From Streptomyces diastatochromogenes (GTDB taxonomy: Bacteria > Actinomycetota > Actinomycetes > Streptomycetales > Streptomycetaceae), in contig JAPTYK010000001.1 of assembly GCA_026913215.1 (NCBI GenBank), positions 6,572,001-6,636,000 of the forward strand: a DNA stretch of 64,000 nucleotides, read 5' to 3'. Each line of letters begins with the position of its first letter. Within the stretch, counting starts at the first letter, position 1. Of this stretch, positions 35,347-43,181 are shown piece after piece. The translations under genes were made by a program, and so were the position numbers. The notes below the pieces were generated by a model. It was given only the letters and a program-made list of their open reading frames with translations. It was not told the DNA's origin and did not search any database.

Positions 35347-36882
35347 ATGCCCGATCCCGGGCTTTCCCCTCTGCAGTCCAGCCTGCCCGGCGCCGCGGCC
35401 TCGTTCACCGCCCGCGTCCTCGCGGACGCGGCGGCCCACGGCTTCGCCGTACCCCACGGTCCTGCCGAGGCCCAGGCCCTGACGGCGGCCCAGACCGTCG
35501 CGGCCGAAGCCCGTCCGGACAGCCCGTCCGGAGCCGTCACGGGAGCCCCGGCGGGACCTCCGCCACGGCTCCCGCCGGGATCTCCGCCACGGCTCCCGCC
35601 GGGATCTCCGGCGCGGCGCCCGCTGAGGCTCCTGCCGGGATTCCCAGCGGACTTCCCGCCGGGATTCCCACCGGGTTTCCCGCCGGGCTCTCCACCGGGG
35701 CTCCCGCCAAGGCCTCTGCCGTGTCCTCCGTCGGGGCCTCCACCGTGGCCTCCGTCGGGGCCCCGCGGTCGACCCCGTCGCCGCGGCCCCGTGTCGCGGC
35801 CCGAGCCGGGATGGGTTCCGGGGGTCCCCGTGGGCTCGGTACGGCGGGGCTGTCCCTGGTGCCGGGCGCGGGGCCACGGCGGCGCCCGTGGGGCGCCGGC
35901 GGACGCGCTGATCATCCTGGGGCTCTACTGGCACCCGGTGCCGGAGCCCGACCCGGTGCGGGTGGCGGAGGTCAGCCGCCGGATCAAGTCCTGGGCGCTC
36001 GACGAGATCCAGCTCTATCCGGAGGACTGGGAGGGCGACTTCGACGGGTTCCGCGTCGGTCCCTACATGGTGGCCTGCCACCCGGACGCCCCGACCATCG
36101 AGCACCTCATGGTCGCCGCCCGGCTGATGGTCGCGGAGAACGCCGTCGACGACTGCTACTGCGAGGACCTCGGCGGCTCGCCCATCGGTCTGGGCGGACG
36201 GCTCCTCCTCGCGCACACCGCGCTCGACCCGCTGCACTCGACGGCGGAGTACCAGCCGGCGTGGGAGGAGTCGCTGCACGCGGACGCGCCCCGGCGCTCC
36301 TACCGCTCGGCCATGGAGTACTTCGTCCGTCTGGCGACCCCGTCCCAGGCCGACCGGTTCCGGCACGACATGGCCCGGCTGCACATGGGCTACCTCGCCG
36401 AGGCCGCGTGGGACGAGACGAACCACGTGCCGGAGGTGTGGGAGTACCTGACGATGCGGCAGTTCAACAACTTCCGCCCCTGCCCCACCATCACCGACAC
36501 CGTCGGCGGCTACGAGCTCCCCGCCGACCTGCACGCCCAGCCGGCGATGCAGCGGGTCCTGGCGCTGGCCGGCAACGCCAGCACGATCGTCAACGACCTG
36601 TACTCGTACACCAAGGAACTCGCCAGCCCCGGCCGGCACATGAACCTGCCCGTGGTGCTCGCCGACCGGGAGAACCTCTCCGAGAAGGACGCGTACCTCA
36701 AGGCGGTCGAGGTCCACAACGACCTCATGCGCGACTTCGAGGCCGCGTCCGCCGAACTGGCCGCCGCCTGCCCCGTCCCGAGCGTGCTCCGCTTCCTGAA
36801 GGGAGTGGCCGTGTGGGTCGACGGCAACCACTACTGGCACCAGACCAATACGTACCGCTACAGCCTGCCCGATTTCTGGTAA
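35347..36882 (+). CDS. mibS: 2-Methylisoborneol synthase (class I terpene cyclase), probable encapsulin cargo
   Basis: ATG 35347 follows CCAAGGAGTCACGG. The catalytic domain (from ALIILGLYWHPVPEPDPVR, about residue 195) carries the Mg-binding AVDDCYCEDLGG, the NSE-type NASTIVNDLYSYTKE and the terminal NTYRYSLPDFW. These define 2-MIB synthase, which cyclises 2-methyl-GPP to 2-methylisoborneol. The first 190 residues are low complexity and disordered. The frame is open throughout, but codon third-position GC shows that 35552-35900 is really read in the +2 frame (octapeptides such as ISATAPAG), with compensating indels on both sides. This N-terminal segment is the part that targets such synthases into family 2B encapsulins. 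Confidence 0.92.
   Translation: MPDPGLSPLQSSLPGAAASFTARVLADAAAHGFAVPHGPAEAQALTAAQTVAAEARPDSPSGAVTGAPAGPPPRLPPGSPPRLPPGSPARRPLRLLPGFPADFPPGFPPGFPPGSPPGLPPRPLPCPPSGPPPWPPSGPRGRPRRRGPVSRPEPGWVPGVPVGSVRRGCPWCRARGHGGARGAPADALIILGLYWHPVPEPDPVRVAEVSRRIKSWALDEIQLYPEDWEGDFDGFRVGPYMVACHPDAPTIEHLMVAARLMVAENAVDDCYCEDLGGSPIGLGGRLLLAHTALDPLHSTAEYQPAWEESLHADAPRRSYRSAMEYFVRLATPSQADRFRHDMARLHMGYLAEAAWDETNHVPEVWEYLTMRQFNNFRPCPTITDTVGGYELPADLHAQPAMQRVLALAGNASTIVNDLYSYTKELASPGRHMNLPVVLADRENLSEKDAYLKAVEVHNDLMRDFEAASAELAAACPVPSVLRFLKGVAVWVDGNHYWHQTNTYRYSLPDFW
35552..35770 (+). repeat. 24-bp repeats encoding octapeptides in the synthase N-terminus
   Basis: In the frame with high third-position GC, successive octapeptides read TSATAPAG, ISATAPAG, IPSGLPAG, IPTGFPAG, LSTGAPAK, ASAVSSVG, ASTVASVG. 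The first two DNA units are identical over more than 20 bp (GCCACGGCTCCCGCCGGGAT). The +1 frame instead gives a Pro/Arg-rich string with many A/T third bases, so it is not the coding frame. Confidence 0.75.
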
Positions 36883-36897
36883 GAACGGATTCCATCT

Positions 36898-37782
36898 GTG
36901 ACCAACACCGAGCTCCCCACCGTCAACGGCACCTCCGCGTTCGTTCCCGGCCCGGCGACGCCGTACCAGGGAGACATCGCCCGTTACTGGAACGCCGAGG
37001 CCAGGCCCGTGAACCTGCGCCTGGGCGACGTCGACGGGCTGTACCACCACCACTACGGCATCGGTGCCGTGGACCACGCTTCCCTCGGGGACGTCGAGGA
37101 CAGCGAGTACGAGAAGAAGCTGATCTCCGAGCTGCACCGGCTGGAGTCGGCGCAGGCGGAGGTACTCCTCGACCACCTCGGTGCCATCACCCCCGAGGAC
37201 ACCCTCGTCGACGCGGGCTGCGGCCGCGGCGGTTCGAGCGTCATGGCCCACCAGCGCTTCGGCTGCAAGGTCGAGGGCGTCACCCTTTCCTCCACGCAGG
37301 CCGAGTTCGGCAACCGGCGCGCGAAGGAGCTGGAGATCGACGGTTACGTCCGCGCGCAGGTCTGCAACATGCTCGACACCCCCTTCGAGAAGGGCAGCAT
37401 CGCCGGCTCGTGGAACAACGAGTCGAGCATGTACGTCGACCTGGACGACCTGTTCGCCGAGCACTCCCGCTTCCTGAAGGTCGGCGGCCGCTACGTGACC
37501 ATCACCGGCTGCTGGAACCCGAAGTACGGCCAGCCCTCGAAGTGGGTCTCGCAGATCAACGCGCACTTCGAGTGCAACATCCACTCGCGCCGTGAGTACC
37601 TGAAGGCGATGGCCGACAACCGCCTCGTCCCGCAGGCCGTCATCGACCTGACGCCGGACACCCTGCCCTACTGGGAGCTGCGGGCCACGTCCTCGCTGGT
37701 CACCGGCATCGAGGAGGCGTTCATCGAGTCGTACAAGGACGGCTCCTTCCAGTACGTCCTGATCGCGGCCGACCGCGTCTGA
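36898..37782 (+). CDS. Geranyl diphosphate 2-C-methyltransferase
   Basis: GTG 36898 is 15 bp after mibS. 294 residues, open throughout. TPYQGDIARYWNAEARPVNL is followed by DGLYHHHYGIGAVDHASLGD. SAM motif I is TLVDAGCGRGGSSVMAHQRF, then VEGVTLSSTQAEFGNRRAKE, and the active-site region WNNESSMYVDLDDLFAEHSR and ITGCWNPKYGQPSKWVSQIN. It methylates C2 of GPP to 2-methyl-GPP, the substrate of the synthase encoded upstream. It is related to sterol/cyclopropane-type methyltransferases. It lacks the low-complexity N-terminus of the synthase, so it probably acts outside the shell. Confidence 0.93.
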   Translation: MTNTELPTVNGTSAFVPGPATPYQGDIARYWNAEARPVNLRLGDVDGLYHHHYGIGAVDHASLGDVEDSEYEKKLISELHRLESAQAEVLLDHLGAITPEDTLVDAGCGRGGSSVMAHQRFGCKVEGVTLSSTQAEFGNRRAKELEIDGYVRAQVCNMLDTPFEKGSIAGSWNNESSMYVDLDDLFAEHSRFLKVGGRYVTITGCWNPKYGQPSKWVSQINAHFECNIHSRREYLKAMADNRLVPQAVIDLTPDTLPYWELRATSSLVTGIEEAFIESYKDGSFQYVLIAADRV

Positions 37783-37803
37783 CGCACCGGGGCGAGGAAC
37801 GAG

Positions 37804-37833
37804 GGGCGGGCCCGTCGGAGGACGGGCCCGCCC
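37804..37833. terminator. Terminator at the end of the 2-MIB operon
   Basis: GGGCGGGCCCGTC (37804-37816) and GACGGGCCCGCCC (37821-37833) form a perfect 13-bp stem with a GGAG loop. It lies between convergent genes and can stop both. Confidence 0.85.
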
Positions 37834-37838
37834 TCGCG

Positions 37839-39349
37839 TCACGCCGAGGCCGTCTCCTTCTCGGCGGCCGAGGAGGCCGAGGAGGTCGCGGCGGCCGGAG
37901 CGCCCGCCTGCTCGGTGCGGGGCGTCCGGCCGGTCCGCAGGCCGAAGCGGGCGATGACCGCGACGAGCGCGAAGGCGGCGGCCCCGATCCAGAAGGTGAG
38001 GGTGAAGCCGGACTCGGCGGGCAGGGCGGGGACGCCGGCGGGCAGGTGCTCGATCGTCTTCGAGGCCAGGATCGTGGTGACCACGGCGCTGCCGATCGCG
38101 CTGCCGGTGGAGCGGGAGATGGAGTTGATGCCGTTGGCGATGCCGCTCTGGTGGTGCGGGACGCTCGCCATGATGACGGCGGGCATGGCCGCGTAACCGA
38201 AGCTGACGGCCGCGCCGACGATCACGCCGGCGCCGATCACCGAGGCGGTGTGGCCGTGGTCGAGGGCGAGCCAGCCGAAGCCGACGGCGCCGAGCGCGGC
38301 GGCGAGGGCCAGCGCGGTGCGCGGGCGCGGTGGCGGACGATGCGGCCGCCGATCGGCGAGGCGAGCAGGGAGACGATCGCGCCCGGCAGCAGGAACTCGA
38401 CGGAGGCGCGGAGGATGGACGCGCCGAAGCCGTAGCCGGTGAGGGCCTCGGGCATCTGGACGAGGTACGAGACGCCCAGGAAGTTCGCGAACATGCCGAA
38501 GCCGACGAGGACGCCGGCCAGGTTGGCCATGAGCACCGGCCGGTGCACGAACATCCGCATGTCGACGAGGGGCTCGCGGACCTTGAGCTCGGTGAAGACC
38601 CAGACGACGGTCATGACGGCCGCCGCCGCGAAGCTGCCCAGGGTGCGGCCGGAGGTCCAGCCCCACTCGTGGCCCTGCGAGATCGGCAGCAGGAGCAGCA
38701 GCAGGGTGGCGCCGAGGGTGAGCGCGCCGAGGAAGTCGGTGCGGCCGCCGGTCTTGTGGCGGGTCGCGGGGACGAGGAACACGACGGCGAGCAGGGCTAT
38801 CGCGGCGAAGCCGGTGGCCATCCAGAAGGCGCTGCGGTAGTCGGCGTCGGAGCCGGAGGTGAGCAGGCCGGTGGCGACGAGCGCGAGGCCGCTGCCGAAG
38901 GCGAGGGTGCCGCTGACGAGGGACATGGCGCCGGGCAGCTTCTGCGGGCGGACCTCCTCGCGCAGCACGGACAGGGCCAGCGGGAAGATCGCGGTGGCGG
39001 CGCCCTGGAGGACGCGGCCGAGGATCAGCAGGGGGAGCGAGGTCGCCAGGGCGGCGACGACGGAGCCGGCGACCATGACGCCGAGGACGGCGACCAGGGT
39101 GGGCTTCTTGCCGTGCTGGTCGCCGAAGCGGCCGAGCAGCGGGGTGAAGACGGCGGCGGAGAGCAGGGTGGCGGTGGTGACCCAGCTGACGTTGGCGGCC
39201 GAGGTGCCCAGGTCGGCGCGGATGAGGCCGAGGATCGGGACCGGCAGGGTCTGCATCATCGACACGACCATGGCGGCGAGGCTCAGCGCGAAGACGACGA
39301 GCGTCTCGCGCCGGGGATCGGCGGCGGGCGGGGTGGTCTCGTGACTCAT
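37839..39349 (-). CDS. MFS drug efflux transporter (DHA2 type)
   Basis: ATG 39349 gives MSHETTPPAADPRRETLVVF. Fourteen helices are expected for about 503 residues. It has motif A-like LLGRFGDQHGKKPTLVAVLG and motif C-like PGAMSLVSGTLAFGSGLALV. The C-terminal half (MPAVIMASVPHHQSGIANGI, SRSTGSAIGSAVVTTILAS) follows one frame change near 38335. The last 25 residues are Ala/Ser-rich. It is divergent from a MarR gene with two operator-like palindromes between, so it is probably a MarR-repressed exporter of a small hydrophobic compound. Confidence 0.88.
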
Positions 39350-39425
39350 GTGTGGGGACCTTCTCGGTGCTTCACGTCGTAGATGTTTGACGTCATCAAG
39401 TAATGCGACGACGGTAGGCCCCGAT

Positions 39426-39462
39426 ACTTGAGGAGGTCAAGTGAATGCTTGAGGTGCTTAAG
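39426..39462. promoter_or_regulatory. Two tandem MarR operator-like palindromes
   Basis: Site 1 is ACTTGA-GGAGG-TCAAGT (39426-39442), perfect 6-bp arms. Site 2 is CTTGA-GGTGC-TTAAG (39448-39462), with one mismatch. Both have 5-bp spacers and their centres are 21 bp apart, two helical turns, so dimers would sit on the same DNA face. They lie in the divergent promoter between the MFS and MarR genes, in an A/T-rich patch (AAACAATTGATAATG). Confidence 0.7.
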
Positions 39463-39504
39463 TAAACAATTGATAATGTCAAGGATCGTGAGTACGCTCG
39501 AACC

Positions 39505-39945
39505 ATGAGCGCGACCACCCCCGAGACGCCCACCAAGCTCCAGCTCCTGGAGCTCCTCGCCGCCATCGGCACGGCCCAGTGGCGCGACTTCGCCGCGGCC
39601 GCCGCCCACCACGGGCTGACGTCCACGCAGGCCAAGGTGCTCGCCCAGCTGAGCGGGCCGCTCCCGATGCGCGCCCTCGCCACCCTGCTGGTCTGCGACG
39701 CGTCGAACGTCACGGGGATCGTGGACCGCCTGGAGGGGCGCGGTCTGGTGCGCCGCGAGGCCGACGCCCACGACCGGCGCGTCAAGAACGTCGTCGCGAC
39801 CGACGAGGGCCGGGACGTCATCCGGCGGGTCCGCGAGGAGATGCAGGCGACCCACGGCGCCCTCGACACGCTCGGCGCGGAGGACAGCGCCACCCTGTAC
39901 GCCCTGCTCGCGCGGCTGCGTCCGGGCATGGAGAAGGACGCCTGA
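39505..39945 (+). CDS. MarR-family transcriptional regulator
   Basis: ATG 39505 gives MSATTPETPTKLQLLELLAA. The winged helix is HHGLTSTQAKVLAQLSGPLP, DASNVTGIVDRLEGRGLVRR and the DxRxxR wing EADAHDRRVKNVVATDEGRD. 146 residues, open. Divergent from the MFS exporter; autoregulation and repression of the exporter through the sites at 39426-39462 are inferred. Confidence 0.9.
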   Translation: MSATTPETPTKLQLLELLAAIGTAQWRDFAAAAAHHGLTSTQAKVLAQLSGPLPMRALATLLVCDASNVTGIVDRLEGRGLVRREADAHDRRVKNVVATDEGRDVIRRVREEMQATHGALDTLGAEDSATLYALLARLRPGMEKDA

Positions 39946-39988
39946 GCCCAGGGGATCCCCCCCCCGGGGCCCGGCGTCCTCGTGTCCC

Positions 39989-41010
39989 TCAGTCCCGGCG
40001 CTCCCCGAACGCCCTCAGGATCTCCTCGGCGGCCAGCGTCGCCGTCAGCTCGCCGTCCCTGACCCGCCGCTCCAGAGCGGGCGTCACGTCCCGGACCGCC
40101 GGATCGGCGCTCAGCCGCCGCAGCAGCTCGTCGCGGACCATCGTCCACGTCCAGTCGACCTGCTGGTCCTGGCGCTTGGCCGTCAGGCGGCCGGTCGAGT
40201 CGAGGAGCGCCCGGTGCTGCTTCAGACGGTCCCAGACCTCGTCGAGCCCCGCCGACTCCCGCGCGCTGCAGCTCAGCACCGGCGGCGTCCAGGCCGCGTC
40301 GGCGAGTGGGGTCTCCCTGCTCGAACGGAGTTGAGAGCTTGGGGATGCATCAGCCGCAGGGCGCCCGCCAGCTCCCGCGCGGCGGCGCGGGCGTCGCGCT
40401 CGTGCGGGCCGTCCGCCTTGTTGACGGCGACCACGTCGGCCAGTTCCAGGACGCCCTTCTTGATGCCCTGGAGCTGATCGCCCGTACGGGCCAGGGTGAG
40501 CAGCAGGAACGAGTCGACCATGTTCGCGACGGCGGTCTCGGACTGGCCGACGCCCACCGTCTCCACGAGCACCACGTCGTACCCCGCGGCCTCCATCACG
40601 ACCATCGACTCGCGGGTCGCCTTCGCGACCCCGCCGAGCGTGCCCGCGCTGGGGGAGGGGCGGACGAAGGCCGCCGGGTCGACGGCGAGCCGCTCCATCC
40701 GGGTCTTGTCGCCGAGGATGGAGCCGCCCGTCCGGGTCGACGAGGGGTCGACGGCGAGCACCGCCACCCGGTGGCCGAGCCCGGTAAGCATCGTCCCGAA
40801 CGCGTCGATGAAGGTCGACTTGCCGACCCCGGGCACCCCGCTGATCCCGATCCGCACGGCCTTGCCGCTGTGCGGCAGGAGCTCGGTGAGGAGCTCCTGC
40901 GCGAGGGCCCGGTGCTGGGGGCGCGTCGACTCGACGAGGGTGATCGCACGCGCGATCACCGCCCGCTTCCCGTCGAGCACGCCCTTCAGGTACGCGTCGA
41001 GACCGGTCAC
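39989..41010 (-). CDS. meaB: Methylmalonyl-CoA mutase-associated GTPase MeaB
   Basis: GTG 41010 overlaps the mutB stop (GTGA). VTGLDAYLKGVLDGKRAVIA leads to the P-loop IGISGVPGVGKSTFIDAFG, then LAVDPSSTRTGGSILGDKTR, VETVGVGQSETAVANMVDSF and the base-recognition VVAVNKADG. A frame change near 40310 separates the C-terminal dimerisation part (SAGLDEVWDRLKQHRALLDS to LAAEEILRAFGERRD). About 340 residues. It loads and protects adenosylcobalamin on the mutase. Confidence 0.92.
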
Positions 41011-43181
41011 AGGTCGTGCCCGAGGTCGGCCCCGAGCCGGGTCACCAGGTCGTGGGCCGCGTCCGGGATCACCGTCCCCGGCGGGAACACGGCCGCCGCG
41101 CCCATCTCCAGGAGCGTCGGCACGTCCTGCGGGGGGATGACGCCGCCGACGACGATCATGATGTCCTCGCGGCCCTCCGCCGCCAGTTCCTCCCGCAGCG
41201 CCGGCACGAGGGTCAGGTGACCCGCGGCCAGCGACGAGACCCCGACGATGTGCACGTCCGCCTCGACGGCCTGACGCGCCACCTCGGCCGGGGTCTGGAA
41301 CAGCGGGCCGACGTCCACGTCGAAGCCCAGGTCGGCGAAGGCGGTGGCGATCACCTTCTGGCCGCGGTCGTGGCCGTCCTGGCCCATCTTGGCGACCAGG
41401 ATGCGCGGCCGGCGCCCCTCGGCCTCGCCGAAGGCGTCGACCAGGGCCCGGGTGCGCTCCACGGAGGGGGACTCGCCTGTCTCGGTGCGGTACACACCGG
41501 AGATCGTACGGATCTGCGCCGCGTGCCGGCCGTACACCTTCTCCAGGCCCTCCGAGATCTCGCCGACGGTGGCCTTCGCGCGGGCCGCGCGCACGGCGAG
41601 CTCCAGGAGGTTGCCGTCGCCGCCGGCGGCGCGGGTGAGCGCGTCGAGGGCGTCCCGGCAGGCGGTCTCGTCGCGCTCCGCGCGCAGCCGCCGCAGCTTC
41701 TCGATCTGCTGGGCGCGGACCGAGGAGTTGTCGACCTTCAGGACCTCGATCTGCTCGTCGGACGCCACCCGGTACTTGTTGACGCCGATGACCGGCTGCC
41801 GGCCGGAGTCGATCCGGGCCTGGGTGCGGGCCGCGGCCTCCTCCACGCGCAGCTTGGGGATGCCCGCGTCGATGGCCCTGGCCATGCCGCCGGCCTGCTC
41901 GACCTCCTGGATGTGCTGCCAGGCGCGGCGGGCCAGGTCGTACGTCAGCTTCTCGACGTACGCGCTGCCGCCCCAGGGGTCGATGGTCCGGCAGGTGCCC
42001 GACTCCTGCTGGAGGAGCAGCTGCGTGTTGCGGGCGATGCGCGCCGAGAAGTCGGTGGGCAGCGCGAGCGCCTCGTCGAGGGCGTTGGTGTGCAGCGACT
42101 GGGTGTGGCCCTGGGTCGCCGCCATCGCCTCGACGCAGGTCCGCGTGACGTTGTTGAAGACGTCCTGCGCGGTCAGCGACCAGCCGGAGGTCTGCGAATG
42201 GGTGCGCAGGGAGAGGGACTTGGCGTTCTGCGGGTCGAACTGCCTCACCAGCTTGGCCCACAGGAGCCGGGCGGCGCGCAGCTTGGCGATCTCCATGAAG
42301 AAGTTCATGCCGATCGCCCAGAAGAACGACAGGCGCGGTGCGAACGCGTCCACGTCGAGCCCGGCCTCGCGGCCCGCGCGGATGTACTCGACGCCGTCGG
42401 CGAGGGTGTACGCCAGCTCCAGGTCGGCCGTCGCGCCCGCCTCCTGGATGTGGTACCCGGAGATGGAGATGGAGTTGTAGCGCGGCATCCGCTGCGAGGT
42501 GTACGCGAAGATGTCGGAGATGATCCGCATCGAGGGGCCGGGCGGATAGATGTACGTGTTGCGGACCATGAACTCCTTGAGGATGTCGTTCTGGATGGTC
42601 CCGGCCAGCTTCTCGGGCGGTACGCCCTGCTCCTCGGCGGCCACGATGTACAGCGCGAGCACGGGCAGCACGGCGCCGTTCATCGTCATCGACACGGACA
42701 TCTTGTCCAGCGGGATGCCGTCGAACAGCTGTCGCATGTCGTAGATGGAGTCGATGGCGACACCGGCCATGCCGACGTCACCGGTGACGCGCGGGTGGTC
42801 GCTGTCGTAGCCGCGGTGGGTCGGCAGGTCGAAGGCGACCGACAGGCCCTTCTGGCCGGCGGCGAGGTTGCGCCGGTAGAAGGCGTTCGACTCCTCGGCC
42901 GTGGAGAAACCGGCGTACTGACGGATCGTCCAGGGCTGGTTGACGTACATCGTCGGGTACGGGCCGCGCAGGTACGGGGCCATGCCCGGACGGGTGTCCA
43001 GGAAGTCCAGGCCCTCCAGGTCCCGCCCGGTGTACAGCGGCTTGACGGTGATGCCCTCCGGGGTCTCCCACAGCAGGTCGTCGCCGTCCGCCGCCTTCTT
43101 GACGGCCGCGCGCCACTCGTCGGGCCCGCCGGCGGCGGTCTGTGCCCCGAGCTCGATCCCGGAGAAATCGGGGATGGACAT
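41007..43181 (-). CDS. mutB: Methylmalonyl-CoA mutase large (catalytic) subunit
   Basis: 724 residues, open. MSIPDFSGIELGAQTAAGGP, then TMYVNQPWTIRQYAGFSTAE, FDLPTHRGYDSDHPRVTGDV and SISGYHIQEAGATADLELAY form the TIM barrel that binds the CoA thioester. The C-terminal B12 domain has the DxHxxG lower-ligand motif in AKMGQDGHDRGQKVIATAFA and the GGVIPPQD end. It interconverts (R)-methylmalonyl-CoA and succinyl-CoA, which links branched or odd-chain catabolism with polyketide extender supply. The stop overlaps meaB by 4 bp, and its ATG overlaps the mutA stop by 1 bp (TGATG). Confidence 0.96.
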   Translation of the reverse strand: MSIPDFSGIELGAQTAAGGPDEWRAAVKKAADGDDLLWETPEGITVKPLYTGRDLEGLDFLDTRPGMAPYLRGPYPTMYVNQPWTIRQYAGFSTAEESNAFYRRNLAAGQKGLSVAFDLPTHRGYDSDHPRVTGDVGMAGVAIDSIYDMRQLFDGIPLDKMSVSMTMNGAVLPVLALYIVAAEEQGVPPEKLAGTIQNDILKEFMVRNTYIYPPGPSMRIISDIFAYTSQRMPRYNSISISGYHIQEAGATADLELAYTLADGVEYIRAGREAGLDVDAFAPRLSFFWAIGMNFFMEIAKLRAARLLWAKLVRQFDPQNAKSLSLRTHSQTSGWSLTAQDVFNNVTRTCVEAMAATQGHTQSLHTNALDEALALPTDFSARIARNTQLLLQQESGTCRTIDPWGGSAYVEKLTYDLARRAWQHIQEVEQAGGMARAIDAGIPKLRVEEAAARTQARIDSGRQPVIGVNKYRVASDEQIEVLKVDNSSVRAQQIEKLRRLRAERDETACRDALDALTRAAGGDGNLLELAVRAARAKATVGEISEGLEKVYGRHAAQIRTISGVYRTETGESPSVERTRALVDAFGEAEGRRPRILVAKMGQDGHDRGQKVIATAFADLGFDVDVGPLFQTPAEVARQAVEADVHIVGVSSLAAGHLTLVPALREELAAEGREDIMIVVGGVIPPQDVPTLLEMGAAAVFPPGTVIPDAAHDLVTRLGADLGHDL

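Noticed and set aside
35347..35930. Pro/Arg-rich N-terminus of the 2-MIB synthase as a novel domain
   Set aside because: Third-position GC favours the +2 frame, which gives an Ala/Gly/Pro/Ser octapeptide repeat expected of these synthases.
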